Below, one piece after another: positions 24,971 to 33,164 of a DNA stretch of 64,000 nucleotides. The stretch's first letter is position 1; each line of letters begins with the position of its first letter. Made by a program: the position numbers and the translations under genes. Source of the DNA: Dactylosporangium fulvum (lineage in GTDB: Bacteria; Actinomycetota; Actinomycetes; Mycobacteriales; Micromonosporaceae); the NCBI RefSeq assembly GCF_025137375.1, contig NZ_CP073720.1:1760501-1824500 (forward strand). The letters run 5' to 3'. A model generated the notes under the pieces. It was given only the letters and a program-made list of their open reading frames with translations, ran no database searches and was not told the origin of the DNA.

Positions 24971-25141
24971 GCCTAGGGCCTGTTTCGTCACTGAGGCCGG
25001 GCTGCGGCGGGCCCAGATTTCGTCTGGCGCCACCCCGCGAAAGCCCGGTTACAACACCGGTAGCCGGACTTCCGCGGGGCGACGCCAGACGAAATCTGGA
25101 CTCCGCCTCGCTCCGACCCCAGTGACGAAACAGGCCTAGGC
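24971..25141. repeat. 171-bp imperfect palindrome (MITE-like element)
   Basis: Two ~80-bp arms are near-perfect reverse complements, starting GCCTAGGGCCTGTTTCGTCA on the left and ending TGACGAAACAGGCCTAGGC on the right, with one extra G on the left. The arms share an internal CCAGATTTCGTCTGG palindrome and diverge at scattered positions. There is no coding sequence. It sits between a lipoprotein gene and an acyl-CoA dehydrogenase gene. Its ends resemble terminal inverted repeats of an insertion sequence, so it may be a non-autonomous derivative; as RNA it would be a strong hairpin. Confidence 0.8.
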
Positions 25142-25173
25142 GAGACTGTGTCTCGCGTCGCACACTTGCCCGC

Positions 25174-26316
25174 ATGGAGCACCACCTGTACGAGGCCGAG
25201 CACCATGCCTTCCGGGAACTGTGCAAGGAGTTCCTGGCGCGGGAGGCCGTGCCGCACAACGACGAGTGGGAAAAGGCCGGCATCGTCGACCGCGACGTCT
25301 GGCGGAAGGCCGGAGCCGCCGGCCTGCTCGGGATGGACGTCGACGAGGAGCACGGCGGCGGCGGGCAACGCGACTTCCGGTTCAACGCCGTGCTGGTCGA
25401 GGAGATCGTCGCCGCCGGCGCGTCCGGGCTCGGCTTCGGGCTGCACAACGACGTCGTCGCGCCGTACCTCACCGATCTCACGACCGAGGAGCAGCGGAAG
25501 CGCTGGCTGCCGGGATTCTGCTCGGGAGACATCGTCACCGCCATCGCGATGAGCGAGCCCGCCGCCGGCAGCGACCTGGCCGGCATCCGCACGACCGCGG
25601 TCCGTGACGGCGACTCGTGGGTGCTCAACGGCCAGAAGACCTTCATCACCAACGGCGAGCTCGCCGACCTGGTGATCGTCGTGGCCAAGACCGACCCGTC
25701 CCGCGGCGCCCACGGCATCAGCCTCTTCGGCGTCGAACGCGACACGCCCGGCTTCACCCGCGGGCGGCGGCTGGAGAAGGTCGGCCTCAAGGCCAACGAC
25801 ACCGCCGAGCTCTTCTTCGACGACTGCCGCATCCCCGCAGACCACCTCATCGGTCAGGAGCACCAGGGCTTCTACCACCTGATGGCCAACCTCCCGCGGG
25901 AGCGCCTCGGCATCGCCGTCGCCGCGGTCGCCGCCGCCGAGCACATCCTCTCCGTCACGCTGGACTACGCCAAGAGCCGTGAGGCGTTCGGCCGCCCGAT
26001 CGGCAAGTTCCAGCACAACCGCTTCCTGCTCGCCGAGCTCGACACCGAGGTCACGATCGCACGCACGTTCCTCAACGCGTGCATCGTCGAGCAGAACGCC
26101 GGCCGCCTCTCCGTCACGGACGCCGCCAAGGCCAAGTGGTGGACGACCGAGCTGCAGAACAAGGTCGCGGACCGGTGCGTGCAGCTCCACGGCGGCTACG
26201 GGTTCATGCTCGAGTACCCGGTCGCCAAGGCGTGGCTCAACAGCCGCGTCCAGACGATCTACGGCGGCACCACCGAGATCATGAAGGAGATCATCGGCCG
26301 GGGTCTGGGCCTGTAA
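25174..26316 (+). CDS. Acyl-CoA dehydrogenase, long-chain/isovaleryl-type
   Basis: The 380-residue FAD enzyme oxidises acyl-CoA to 2-enoyl-CoA. Signatures include A-M-S-E-P-A-A-G-S-D at about 125-134, N-G-Q-K-T-F-I-T-N at 152-160, and the C-terminal Q-T-I-Y-G-G-T-T-E-I-M. The position equivalent to the usual catalytic Glu of medium-chain enzymes (Y-E-G-T) is Gly here; instead Glu243 in L-P-R-E-R-L-G-I-A occupies the alternative catalytic position used by long-chain and isovaleryl-CoA dehydrogenases. It is therefore probably a FadE for long or branched acyl chains. The 3' end overlaps the convergent dhaL gene by 26 bp. Its promoter must lie in or near the upstream palindrome. Confidence 0.92.
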   Translation: MEHHLYEAEHHAFRELCKEFLAREAVPHNDEWEKAGIVDRDVWRKAGAAGLLGMDVDEEHGGGGQRDFRFNAVLVEEIVAAGASGLGFGLHNDVVAPYLTDLTTEEQRKRWLPGFCSGDIVTAIAMSEPAAGSDLAGIRTTAVRDGDSWVLNGQKTFITNGELADLVIVVAKTDPSRGAHGISLFGVERDTPGFTRGRRLEKVGLKANDTAELFFDDCRIPADHLIGQEHQGFYHLMANLPRERLGIAVAAVAAAEHILSVTLDYAKSREAFGRPIGKFQHNRFLLAELDTEVTIARTFLNACIVEQNAGRLSVTDAAKAKWWTTELQNKVADRCVQLHGGYGFMLEYPVAKAWLNSRVQTIYGGTTEIMKEIIGRGLGL

Positions 26317-26905
26317 CGGCGGCCAGCGCTTCGAAGATCAACGCGGTCGAGGTCGCGCCCGGATCCTGGTGGCCGATGCTGCGTTCGCCCAGGTAGGAGG
26401 CGCGACCCTTGCGAGCCTGCAGGGGGACGGTCGCCCGCATGCCGTCGGCGGCCGCAGCGGCGGCGGCCCGAGCGGCCGCCGCCTCGTCGCCCGGGGCCGC
26501 CGAGTACGCCTCCACCGCCGGAGCCAGGGCGTCGACCATCGTCTTGTCGCCGGGCACGGCCTTGCCGAGCTTCTGGACGGCCTCCAGCGCCGCCTCCAGC
26601 GCCTGCGCCACCGACGACTCCTGCTGCAGTGCCTTGCCCATCGCGCGGAACGCGGAGCCGTACAGCGGGCCGGACGCACCGCCGACCTTCGATACGAGTG
26701 TCGTCCCGGTCTTCACCAGCACGTCACCGGCGGCCGGCGTCTCGGCGGACTCCAGCGCGGCGACGACCGCGTCGAACCCGCGGCGCAGGTTGACGCCGTG
26801 GTCGCCGTCACCGATCGCGGCGTCGAGCTGGGTCAGCTCGTCGGCCCGGTCGCGCACCGCCGAGGCGATGCCGGTGACCCAGGCCCTGGCCAGTGCGGCG
26901 TCCAT
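26291..26905 (-). CDS. dhaL: Dihydroxyacetone kinase ADP-binding subunit DhaL
   Basis: The 204-residue subunit binds ADP/ATP and two Mg ions, phosphorylating the DhaK-bound substrate; in the PTS form ADP stays bound and is recharged by DhaM. The Mg-binding motif I-G-D-G-D-H-G is at residues 31-37, and G-G-A-S-G-P-L-Y-G and the C-terminal D-P-G-A are conserved. It follows dhaK by one base on the same strand, a tightly coupled pair. The 3' end overlaps the convergent acyl-CoA dehydrogenase gene. Confidence 0.94.
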   Translation of the reverse strand: MDAALARAWVTGIASAVRDRADELTQLDAAIGDGDHGVNLRRGFDAVVAALESAETPAAGDVLVKTGTTLVSKVGGASGPLYGSAFRAMGKALQQESSVAQALEAALEAVQKLGKAVPGDKTMVDALAPAVEAYSAAPGDEAAAARAAAAAAADGMRATVPLQARKGRASYLGERSIGHQDPGATSTALIFEALAAVTGPDPGR

Positions 26906-26906
26906 G

Positions 26907-27905
26907 TCACATCCCCCAGCGCAGGCCGGGCGTGCGGACCGGGGCGTCCCACAGCCGCAGCAGCTCGTCGTCCACCCGGCAGACCGTCAGGGACATGCCC
27001 GCCATGTCGAGGCTGGTCACGTAGTTGCCGACGAGCGAGCGGGCGATCCGCACCCCGGCGGCGTCCAGCAGGCGCGTGATCTCGCCGAACATGACGTACA
27101 ACTCCATGAGCGGGGTCGCACCGAGACCGTTCACCAGGACGATCGCGGGCTCGCCGGACGCGATCGGCTTGGCCGTCAGGATCGGCTCGGTGACCAGTGC
27201 GGCGATCTCCTTCGCCGGGCGCAGCTTCTGCCGGCTGCGGCCGGGCTCGCCGTGGATGCCGACGCCCACCTCGATCTCGTCGTCGGGCAGGTCGAACCCG
27301 GGCTTTCCGGTGGCGGGCGTCGTGCAGGCGGTGAGCGCCACCGCGAACGACGCCGACAGCTCGTTGACGCGGCGGCCGACCGCGGCCACGTCGGCCAGCG
27401 GCGCACCCTCCTCGGCCAGCGCGCCGGCGATCTTCTCGACCAGCAGCGTCGCGCCGGTCCCGCGGCGGCCCGCGGTCCATGTCGAGTCCTCGACCGCGAC
27501 GTCGTCGTCGACGAGCACGGTCTCGACCCGGATGCCCTCGTCGTCGGCGAGCTCGGCGGCGAGCTGGAAGTTCATCACGTCGCCGGTGTAGTTCTTCACG
27601 ACGTGGACGACGCCCGCGCCGCCGTCGACGGCCTTGGTGGCGGCCAGGATCTGGTCGGGGACCGGCGACGTGAAGACCTCACCCGGGCAGGCGGCGTCGA
27701 GCATCCCGGGCCCGACGAACCCGGCGTGCAGCGGCTCGTGCCCCGAACCGCCGCCGGAGACCAGCCCGACCTTGCCGGTGCGCGGCGCGTCGGCGCGCAC
27801 GACGAACTGCTCCGTGAGGTCGACCCGCAGATCGGGATGGGCGGCGGCCACCCCGGCCAGCGCCTCCCGCACCACGTCGGCCGGATCGTTGATGAACTTC
27901 TTCAT
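26907..27905 (-). CDS. dhaK: Dihydroxyacetone kinase substrate-binding subunit DhaK
   Basis: The 332-residue subunit forms a hemiaminal with dihydroxyacetone through a histidine; here His218 in G-V-G-I-H-G-E-P-G. The glycine-rich S-G-G-G-S-G-H-E-P motif (50-58) and the K-N-Y-T-G-D motif (104-109) are intact. The start at 27905 is chosen by the family N-terminus M-K-K-F-I-N-D; an ATG nine bases earlier is also in frame. DhaK and DhaL are transcribed leftward while dhaM and HPr are transcribed rightward from a 44-bp shared interval, so all four are probably co-regulated. Confidence 0.95.
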   Translation of the reverse strand: MKKFINDPADVVREALAGVAAAHPDLRVDLTEQFVVRADAPRTGKVGLVSGGGSGHEPLHAGFVGPGMLDAACPGEVFTSPVPDQILAATKAVDGGAGVVHVVKNYTGDVMNFQLAAELADDEGIRVETVLVDDDVAVEDSTWTAGRRGTGATLLVEKIAGALAEEGAPLADVAAVGRRVNELSASFAVALTACTTPATGKPGFDLPDDEIEVGVGIHGEPGRSRQKLRPAKEIAALVTEPILTAKPIASGEPAIVLVNGLGATPLMELYVMFGEITRLLDAAGVRIARSLVGNYVTSLDMAGMSLTVCRVDDELLRLWDAPVRTPGLRWGM

Positions 27906-27949
27906 GCCTGTCATTTTGGCGGTACCGCGGGCACATAGCATTGCCCGAC

Positions 27950-28342
27950 ATGGAGCAACCGGTAGGAATCGTGCTGGTCTCGCACAGCGAGCGGCTGGCG
28001 CACGGGCTGCGGGACCTGCTCGTCCAGGTGGCGGGCGAGGAGGTGCCCATCGAGGCGGCCGGCGGGACCGACGACGGCGGCCTCGGTACCAGTTATGACC
28101 GCATCCTCGTCGCCATCGACCGCGCGGACCGGGGCGCCGGCGTCCTCGTGCTGACCGACCTCGGCAGTGCCGTGCTCACCGCGCAGACCGTCCTGGAGGA
28201 CCGGGTCGCCAACGACGCGGTGCTGGTCGACGCGCCGTTCGTCGAGGGCGCGGTCGCCGCGGCGGTGCTCGCCGGCACCGGCGCCGGCCTGGCCGAGGTG
28301 ACCCAGGCGGCGGTGGAGGCCCGTGATGTCCGCAAGCTCTGA
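27950..28342 (+). CDS. dhaM: PTS-dependent dihydroxyacetone kinase phosphotransferase subunit DhaM
   Basis: The 130-residue single-domain EIIA-like protein (mannose/sorbose type fold) carries phosphate on His12 in V-S-H-S-E to Dha[15 protein letters not shown] and the preceding D-R-A-D segment are typical. Unlike the E. coli protein it lacks fused HPr and EI domains; a separate HPr gene overlaps its 3' end. A TTG at 27941 is in frame, but the ATG fits the family start. Confidence 0.92.
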   Translation: MEQPVGIVLVSHSERLAHGLRDLLVQVAGEEVPIEAAGGTDDGGLGTSYDRILVAIDRADRGAGVLVLTDLGSAVLTAQTVLEDRVANDAVLVDAPFVEGAVAAAVLAGTGAGLAEVTQAAVEARDVRKL

Positions 28343-28586
28343 GCTGTCGGTGGTGCTGCCGGCCGACCTGCACGCCCGCCCGGCCGGGGCGCTGGTGCGG
28401 GCCGCGGCGGGCTTCACCAGCACCGTCGAGGTGGTGTTCGACGGCAAGCAGGCCAATGCCCGCAGCGTGCTGGCCGTGATGGGGCTCGGTGCGCGGGCCG
28501 GCGCGACGGTCGTGGTCCGGGCGACCGGCGCGGACGCCGCCGAGGCGGCCCGCGCGGCCGCATCGATCCTGGAGGACGTGAAGTAA
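28326..28586 (+). CDS. HPr phosphocarrier protein of the PTS
   Basis: The 86-residue protein carries the HPr active-site motif L-H-A-R-P-A with the phosphorylated His16, and a helix-2 region with A-R-S-V-L-A-V-M (the Ser equivalent to the regulatory site is present). The ATG at 28326 has GGAGG 6 bp upstream within the 3' end of dhaM; a GTG three bases earlier is too close to it. It overlaps dhaM by 17 bp. It should pass phosphate from EI (encoded elsewhere) to DhaM. Confidence 0.92.
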   Translation: MSASSELSVVLPADLHARPAGALVRAAAGFTSTVEVVFDGKQANARSVLAVMGLGARAGATVVVRATGADAAEAARAAASILEDVK

Positions 28587-28618
28587 GGAGTAGTGCGCAC
28601 CTTGGTGCGTACGCGACG

Positions 28619-29884
28619 ATGACGGGCGTGACCGCCCTCATCACCCCACCCGGCGTCGACGTCCACCGGCTCCAGCGCCGCACCCTCGGCCTGCTGGTCA
28701 GCATGCAGGTCGTCGGCGGGCTCGGCGTGGCCAGTGGTGTGTCCGTCGGCGCGCTGCTCGCGGCGTCGATGGCGGGGCCGACCGCGGCCGGGCTCGCCGG
28801 CAGCAGCACGGTCATCGGCGCGGCGCTCGTCGCGGTGCCCGCCGCGCGGCTGATGCGGTCCGGCGGGCGGCGGCCCGGCCTGGTGTTCGCGTATGCCGTC
28901 GGCGCGCTCGGCGCCCTGCTGGTGGCCACGGCCGTGTGGCTGGACACCGTGCCGCTGCTGTTCATCGGCACGTTCCTCTTCGGCGGGTCGAGCGCGGCGA
29001 ACCTCCAGTCCCGCTACGCGGCGGTGGACCTGGCGGCGGCGGACCGGCGGGCGCGGCACCTGTCGATCGTGGTGTGGGCGGCGACGATCGGGGCGGTCGC
29101 GGGGCCCAACCTGGCGCCGCTCACGGATCGCCTGACCGCGCGGTGGGGAGTTCCGGAGTACGGCGGGCCGTACCTGTTCAGCGCTGTCGTGTTCGGGTTG
29201 GCGGCGGTGGCCGTGCTGGCGTTGCTGCGGCCGGATCCGTTGGTGACGGCGCGGTCGCTGGTCGCCGAGTCAAATATTTCGGACAAATCGCGTGGCATGT
29301 GGCGTGAGGCCGTCCGCACCGTCCTGGCCAGCCCCGGTGCGCGGGTGGGTGTTGCCGCCGTCACCGTCGGTCACGTGGTCATGATCGGTGTGATGTCGAT
29401 GACCCCGGTCCACATCGGCGACTACGTCCACGATCACGGCGACCTGCTGCGCGTCGTGGGCCTCGTGATCAGCATCCACATCACCGGCATGTACGCGCTG
29501 TCGCCCGTCATCGGCTGGCTCGCCGACCGCTACGGCCGCCGCCCGCTCATCCTCGCCGGCGTCGCGCTGCTCCTGCTGGCCTGCGCACTCAGCGGCACCG
29601 CCGGGGACAGCACGCCACGGCTCTCCGCCGGGATGGCCCTGCTGGGGCTGGGTTGGGGCTGCACGATGGTGGCCGGTTCGACGTTGTTGTCGGAGTCGGT
29701 GCCGGTTGAGCGGCGCGCCGGCGTTCAAGGCCTGTCCGACCTGGTGATGGGGGTGGCCGGCGCGTCGGCGGGAGCGCTCGCCGGAGTCGTGGTCGACCTG
29801 TTCGGCTATCCGGCGCTGACGATCGTGGCAGCCGTCGCCGTCGTTCCGCTCGTGGCGGTGGTGTCGCGCCGGTCGGCTGCTTAA
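28619..29884 (+). CDS. MFS transporter (12-helix)
   Basis: The 421-residue membrane protein has two six-helix halves joined by a charged loop near residues 205-230. A motif A-like signature in the second half, G-W-L-A-D-R-Y-G-R-R-P-L, lies near residue 300, and A-R-L-M-R-S-G-G-R-R is its first-half counterpart. The first half is unusually rich in Gly and Ala. The substrate is unknown. It starts 32 bp after the HPr gene, so it may be co-transcribed with dhaM-HPr. Confidence 0.88.
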   Translation: MTGVTALITPPGVDVHRLQRRTLGLLVSMQVVGGLGVASGVSVGALLAASMAGPTAAGLAGSSTVIGAALVAVPAARLMRSGGRRPGLVFAYAVGALGALLVATAVWLDTVPLLFIGTFLFGGSSAANLQSRYAAVDLAAADRRARHLSIVVWAATIGAVAGPNLAPLTDRLTARWGVPEYGGPYLFSAVVFGLAAVAVLALLRPDPLVTARSLVAESNISDKSRGMWREAVRTVLASPGARVGVAAVTVGHVVMIGVMSMTPVHIGDYVHDHGDLLRVVGLVISIHITGMYALSPVIGWLADRYGRRPLILAGVALLLLACALSGTAGDSTPRLSAGMALLGLGWGCTMVAGSTLLSESVPVERRAGVQGLSDLVMGVAGASAGALAGVVVDLFGYPALTIVAAVAVVPLVAVVSRRSAA

Positions 29885-29893
29885 CGTGGTCAC

Positions 29894-30094
29894 GTGCGTT
29901 TGACGGATTTCTGGCAGCGGCTGGAGCAGGTGTTCGGCGTGGGATACGCCAGGAGCATCGCCCACGACCAGGTGTTGTCGCAGCTGGGCGGCCGCACCAT
30001 CGACGAGGCCCTCACCGGCGGCGAGGAGACCGCTACCGTGTGGCGGGCAGTAGTTGCGGCTTACCCGGAGCGTGTTCCTGCACGTCTTCGTTGA
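29894..30094 (+). CDS. DUF3046 protein
   Basis: The 66-residue protein starts at GTG and has the family pattern R-L-T-D-F-W-x-R-L near the N-terminus and a W-R-A-V-V-A-A-Y-P-V-P-like end. DUF3046 proteins are actinobacterial and almost always lie just upstream of recA, as here and in mycobacteria (Rv2738c). Function is unknown; the constant linkage suggests a link to recA expression or DNA repair. Confidence 0.88.
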   Translation: MRLTDFWQRLEQVFGVGYARSIAHDQVLSQLGGRTIDEALTGGEETATVWRAVVAAYPERVPARLR

Positions 30095-30119
30095 CATTTT
30101 TGGCGTGTCGGCGTGTTGG

Positions 30120-30135
30120 TCGAACAGATGTACGG
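30120..30135 (+). promoter_or_regulatory. Probable LexA (SOS) box of recA
   Basis: TCGAACAGATGTACGG matches the actinobacterial SOS-box half-sites (CGAAC, then GTxCG after a 4-bp spacer) with a few mismatches on the right half. It lies about 115 bp upstream of the recA ATG. Confidence 0.65.
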
Positions 30136-30172
30136 GTAATCTCCTGCTCGTTGGGCACCACGCGGGCAGTTT

Positions 30173-30195
30173 TTGTCATACCCGGCGCTTAGCTT
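30173..30195 (+). promoter_or_regulatory. Possible LexA-independent RecA-NDp-type promoter
   Basis: TTGTCA (30173-30178) and TAGCTT (30190-30195) have start points 17 bp apart, the spacing of the RecA-NDp class of mycobacterial LexA-independent DNA-damage promoters, although the GTG extension after TTGTCA is not conserved. The predicted start of transcription falls near the in-frame GTG at 30202. Confidence 0.45.
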
Positions 30196-30249
30196 GTCTG
30201 CGTGACCAAACGAACGCCGACGAAGACCGCGAACCCAGGGGTGACGGAC

Positions 30250-31299
30250 ATGGCAGTACAACCGGACCGGGAGAAGGCGCTCGGGCTCGCCCTCTCGCAG
30301 ATCGACAAGCAGTTCGGCAAGGGCTCCGTGATGCGCCTCGGCGAGCGCGTCCTGGCCCCGCAGGCGGTGATCCCGACCGGCTCCATCGCGCTCGACGTGG
30401 CTCTCGGCATCGGCGGCCTTCCCCGCGGCCGGGTCATCGAGGTCTTCGGACCGGAGTCGAGCGGTAAGACGACCGTGGCGCTCCACGCGATCGCCAACGC
30501 CCAGGCTCAGGGCGGCATCGCGGCGTTCATCGACGCCGAGCACGCGCTCGACCCCGACTATGCCAAGGCGCTCGGCGTCGACACCGACGCGCTGCTCGTC
30601 TCCCAGCCGGACACCGGTGAGCAGGCGCTCGAGATTGTGGACATGCTGGTCCGCTCCGGCGCGCTCGACATCATCGTCATCGACTCGGTCGCCGCTCTCG
30701 TGCCGCGCGCCGAGATCGAGGGCGAGATGGGCGACAGCCACGTGGGTCTGCAGGCTCGCCTCATGAGCCAGGCCCTGCGGAAGATCACCGGTGCCCTCAA
30801 CACGTCGGGGACCACGGCGATCTTCATCAACCAGCTGCGCGAGAAGATCGGCGTCATGTTCGGCAGCCCGGAGACCACGACCGGTGGTCGCGCGCTGAAG
30901 TTCTACGCGTCGGTCCGCCTCGACGTGCGGCGCATCGAGAGCCTGAAGGACGGCACCGATGTCGTGGGTAACCGCACCCGCGTCAAGGTCGTCAAGAACA
31001 AGGTGGCCTCGCCGTTCAAGCAGGCCGAGTTCGACATCATGTATGGCAAGGGCATCTCCCGCGAGGGTTCCCTCATCGACGTGGGGGTCGAGCAGGCGAT
31101 CATCCGCAAGTCCGGCGCGTGGTACACGTATGACGGCGACCAGCTCGGCCAGGGCAAGGAGAACGCGCGGAAGTTCCTGCGCGAGAATCCCGACGTGGCC
31201 GCCGAGATCGAGAAGAAGATCAAGGAGAAGCTGGGTGTCGGCGTCGGCCAGTCGACGGACGCCGCGGGCGGTCCGGACGCCGTCGCGGTCGACTTCTGA
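30250..31299 (+). CDS. recA: Recombinase RecA
   Basis: The 349-residue recombinase promotes strand exchange and LexA self-cleavage. Walker A G-P-E-S-S-G-K-T is at 67-74, I-V-I-D-S-V-A-A-L is the Walker B region, and the DNA-binding loop regions [13 protein letters not shown] and [10 protein letters not shown] are intact. There is no intein. The ATG at 30250 matches the family N-terminus (P-D-R-E-K-A-L); an in-frame GTG at 30202 would add 16 residues and would be used if transcription starts at the promoter just upstream of it. A 20-bp stem hairpin separates it from recX. Confidence 0.98.
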   Translation: MAVQPDREKALGLALSQIDKQFGKGSVMRLGERVLAPQAVIPTGSIALDVALGIGGLPRGRVIEVFGPESSGKTTVALHAIANAQAQGGIAAFIDAEHALDPDYAKALGVDTDALLVSQPDTGEQALEIVDMLVRSGALDIIVIDSVAALVPRAEIEGEMGDSHVGLQARLMSQALRKITGALNTSGTTAIFINQLREKIGVMFGSPETTTGGRALKFYASVRLDVRRIESLKDGTDVVGNRTRVKVVKNKVASPFKQAEFDIMYGKGISREGSLIDVGVEQAIIRKSGAWYTYDGDQLGQGKENARKFLRENPDVAAEIEKKIKEKLGVGVGQSTDAAGGPDAVAVDF

Positions 31300-31338
31300 C
31301 GGCCTTCGGCGGGCGGTTTCTGACGGTCAGCCGAGACC

Positions 31339-31390
31339 GACCTGGTGCCGGCGTCGCGTGGGCCAAGCCGCGCGACGCCGGCATCAGGTC
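31339..31390 (+). terminator. Strong hairpin between recA and recX
   Basis: Two 20-nt arms (31339-31358 and 31371-31390) pair fully in RNA, with one G-U pair, around a 12-nt loop. There is no T-run and recX follows 52 bp later, so it probably acts as a partial terminator or processing signal that keeps RecX below RecA. Confidence 0.65.
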
Positions 31391-31442
31391 CTCTGCTGCT
31401 GGATGCGCGGTCATTCGGCGCGGACGACACCGGAGGTGATTG

Positions 31443-32099
31443 ATGCCGGGCTGGGGGAACCGGCGAGGCGACCGGCGCCGGAGCGCCGAGGACGCTGAGT
31501 CTTCGCCCTCCACCGACGATCCGGGCTCGGGTCGCGGCGCTTTGCGGTCGGCTCCGGCTGACCCGCGGGAGGCAGCGCGGGAAATCTGTCTGCGCCAGCT
31601 GGCGGTGCGGCCGCGCACCCGGGCAGAGCTCGCCGCGGCGATGCGCAAGCGCGGCGTGGAGGACGACATCGCCGCCGAGATCCTCGACCGGTATGACGAG
31701 GTCGGCATCATCGACGACGCGGCGTTTGCCCGGGCCTGGGTGACCAGCCGCCACCACGGCCGCGGCCTGTCCCGGCGGGCACTCGCCGGCGAGCTGCGGC
31801 GCAAGGGCGTCTCCTCCGACGAGGTCGGCGAGGCGCTCGACCAACTGGCCCCGGACGTCGAGGAGCAGACGGCCCGCGACCTGGTGGCCCGCCGCCTGCG
31901 GGTCGAGTCCAACGCGGCTCCCGAGGTGGCGTTCCGCCGGATCGTCGGCATGCTGGCCCGGAAGGGCTACCCGCCGGGCCTGGCCATTCGCCTGGTCAAG
32001 GAGGCGCTGGCCGACCGCGACGCGGCTGCGGCCGAGTTCGCGGACAGCATCGACCCGGACGCCCTGGCCGACTCCACGCTGGAGCCGGACTCCCGCTGA
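31443..32099 (+). CDS. recX: RecA regulatory protein RecX
   Basis: The 218-residue protein starts at an ATG with GGAGG 6 bp upstream. A disordered charged N-terminus (~45 residues) precedes the three helical repeats of RecX: A-R-E-I-C-L-R-Q-L-A-V-R-P-R-T-R-A-E-L near 45-63, then D-D-A-A-F-A-R-A-W near 90-98, and R-A-L-A-G-E-L-R-R-K-G-V. RecX binds the RecA filament groove and limits its extension. It is co-oriented with recA and separated by a strong hairpin. Confidence 0.95.
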   Translation: MPGWGNRRGDRRRSAEDAESSPSTDDPGSGRGALRSAPADPREAAREICLRQLAVRPRTRAELAAAMRKRGVEDDIAAEILDRYDEVGIIDDAAFARAWVTSRHHGRGLSRRALAGELRRKGVSSDEVGEALDQLAPDVEEQTARDLVARRLRVESNAAPEVAFRRIVGMLARKGYPPGLAIRLVKEALADRDAAAAEFADSIDPDALADSTLEPDSR

Positions 32100-33160
32100 G
32101 CTCCGCGCCTGCCCCGGGCCTCAGATGCCGCACGGGTAGTGAGTGTCCATCAACGGGCTTCACCCTTCAGGGTGGCCGGCCGGGTGACGGCTCATGATCA
32201 TGGAGTTTTGCGGGACTCTGGGCCATGGAAACGTCCGTGATCATGGCTGACGGCGGGTTGCGGGGTGGCCGTTTCTCGACGTGTGGGCAATCGGGTGGAA
32301 ACGGCGACTTCTGTGACCGCCGTCGATGGTGTGGTTGGTGGGGGCCACGGTGTGTGGTGGAATGGTTGCAGCCGTACCGCGGCTTGAACTCGACGCCGAG
32401 TCTTCGGGTCGCTACCCCGGGTCGAACTCAGGCGGTCATGAGCGCCCGACATGCCGGAAACATCCGGGCAAATGTCGCTGCTGGGACGTTTCGGCTGGCG
32501 AGCGCACTTGACGGACTTACGTCCCGTATGGTGCCCGATCATGAGTCCTTGACCGAAGCGCCCTTGACGACCTAGCCTCGGCGTTACCAGATGGAGACCG
32601 CCCAACCACCGCGGGTTTACCGCACAACATAGATCGCGTCACAGATCAGCAACACTTACGAGATTGCAGCAGATAAGAGCGCCACACCTTGCGGGAGGTG
32701 TCGGCGCTAGCAGCGGCCTAGCAGCGGGGCTTCCTAAGCCTCAATATCGATACATCTTGATGCAGTGGCCGGGCGTCTCCTCCATATCACCCGCGTCGCC
32801 ATATGTGCGACGCCGAGCGGAGCGAGGTGACGTCGTGACGGAATGCGCCCGTGTCATCCTCTGCGACCCGAATGCCCACGCCAGTCGGGCCGGCGACCGC
32901 GAGGCCGTCGACATACCTGGCGCCGACATAACTGACGACCAGAGCGGCGACACCCATAGGGCCATCATCGGAGGTGTTGCCGGCCGAGCAAGCCTGGGAA
33001 GCGCGGACCGAGGCAGTGCCGGCCGAGGCCCGGACAGTAGCGGCCGAGCCGGAGTCGAGAACCACGGTCCAGTCATCACGGTGTTGACCGGTGGCCGCCT
33101 GAACGGCCGCACGGGTGCTGCCGCCGGGCGGAACGGTGCGAAGCGCTTCGAGGTGGCGGC
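32100..33160. other. Mostly non-coding interval between recX and rny
   Basis: About 1 kb without a convincing gene except a possible small one at 32835-33164. It contains a short hairpin after recX (CACCCT/AGGGTG, 32161-32174), an imperfect GATCATG palindrome (32192-32247), a CGACAT...ATGTCG hairpin (32446-32476), and a lower-GC stretch (32590-32830) likely to hold the rny promoter. GC is visibly lower than in flanking genes. Confidence 0.6.
32192..32247. repeat. Imperfect GATCATG palindrome
   Basis: The left arm TCATGATCATGGAGTTT pairs imperfectly with the right arm AAACGTCCGTGATCATGG around a ~20-nt loop. It shares the GATCATG core with the palindromes at 13.3, 44.2, 48.8 and 50.3 kb. Confidence 0.5.
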
Positions 33161-33164
33161 GTGA
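32835..33164 (+). CDS. Possible small protein upstream of rny
   Basis: A 109-codon frame begins at a GTG with GAGCGAGG upstream and ends in a TGA that overlaps the rny GTG start (GTGA), the arrangement typical of coupled genes. Against it, codon third positions are less GC-rich than in real genes here, and the predicted peptide is Gly/Ala/Asp-rich without a recognisable domain. It may be a leader-like ORF or chance. No homologue is recognised. Confidence 0.3.
   Translation: MTECARVILCDPNAHASRAGDREAVDIPGADITDDQSGDTHRAIIGGVAGRASLGSADRGSAGRGPDSSGRAGVENHGPVITVLTGGRLNGRTGAAAGRNGAKRFEVAA

Noticed and set aside
22472..25033. An 853-codon minus-strand frame over the three lipoprotein genes
   Set aside because: Antisense shadow; the sense lipoproteins have good ribosome-binding sites and lipoboxes.
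30250..31299. RecA intein as in some mycobacteria
   Set aside because: The recA frame is the normal length with continuous core motifs.
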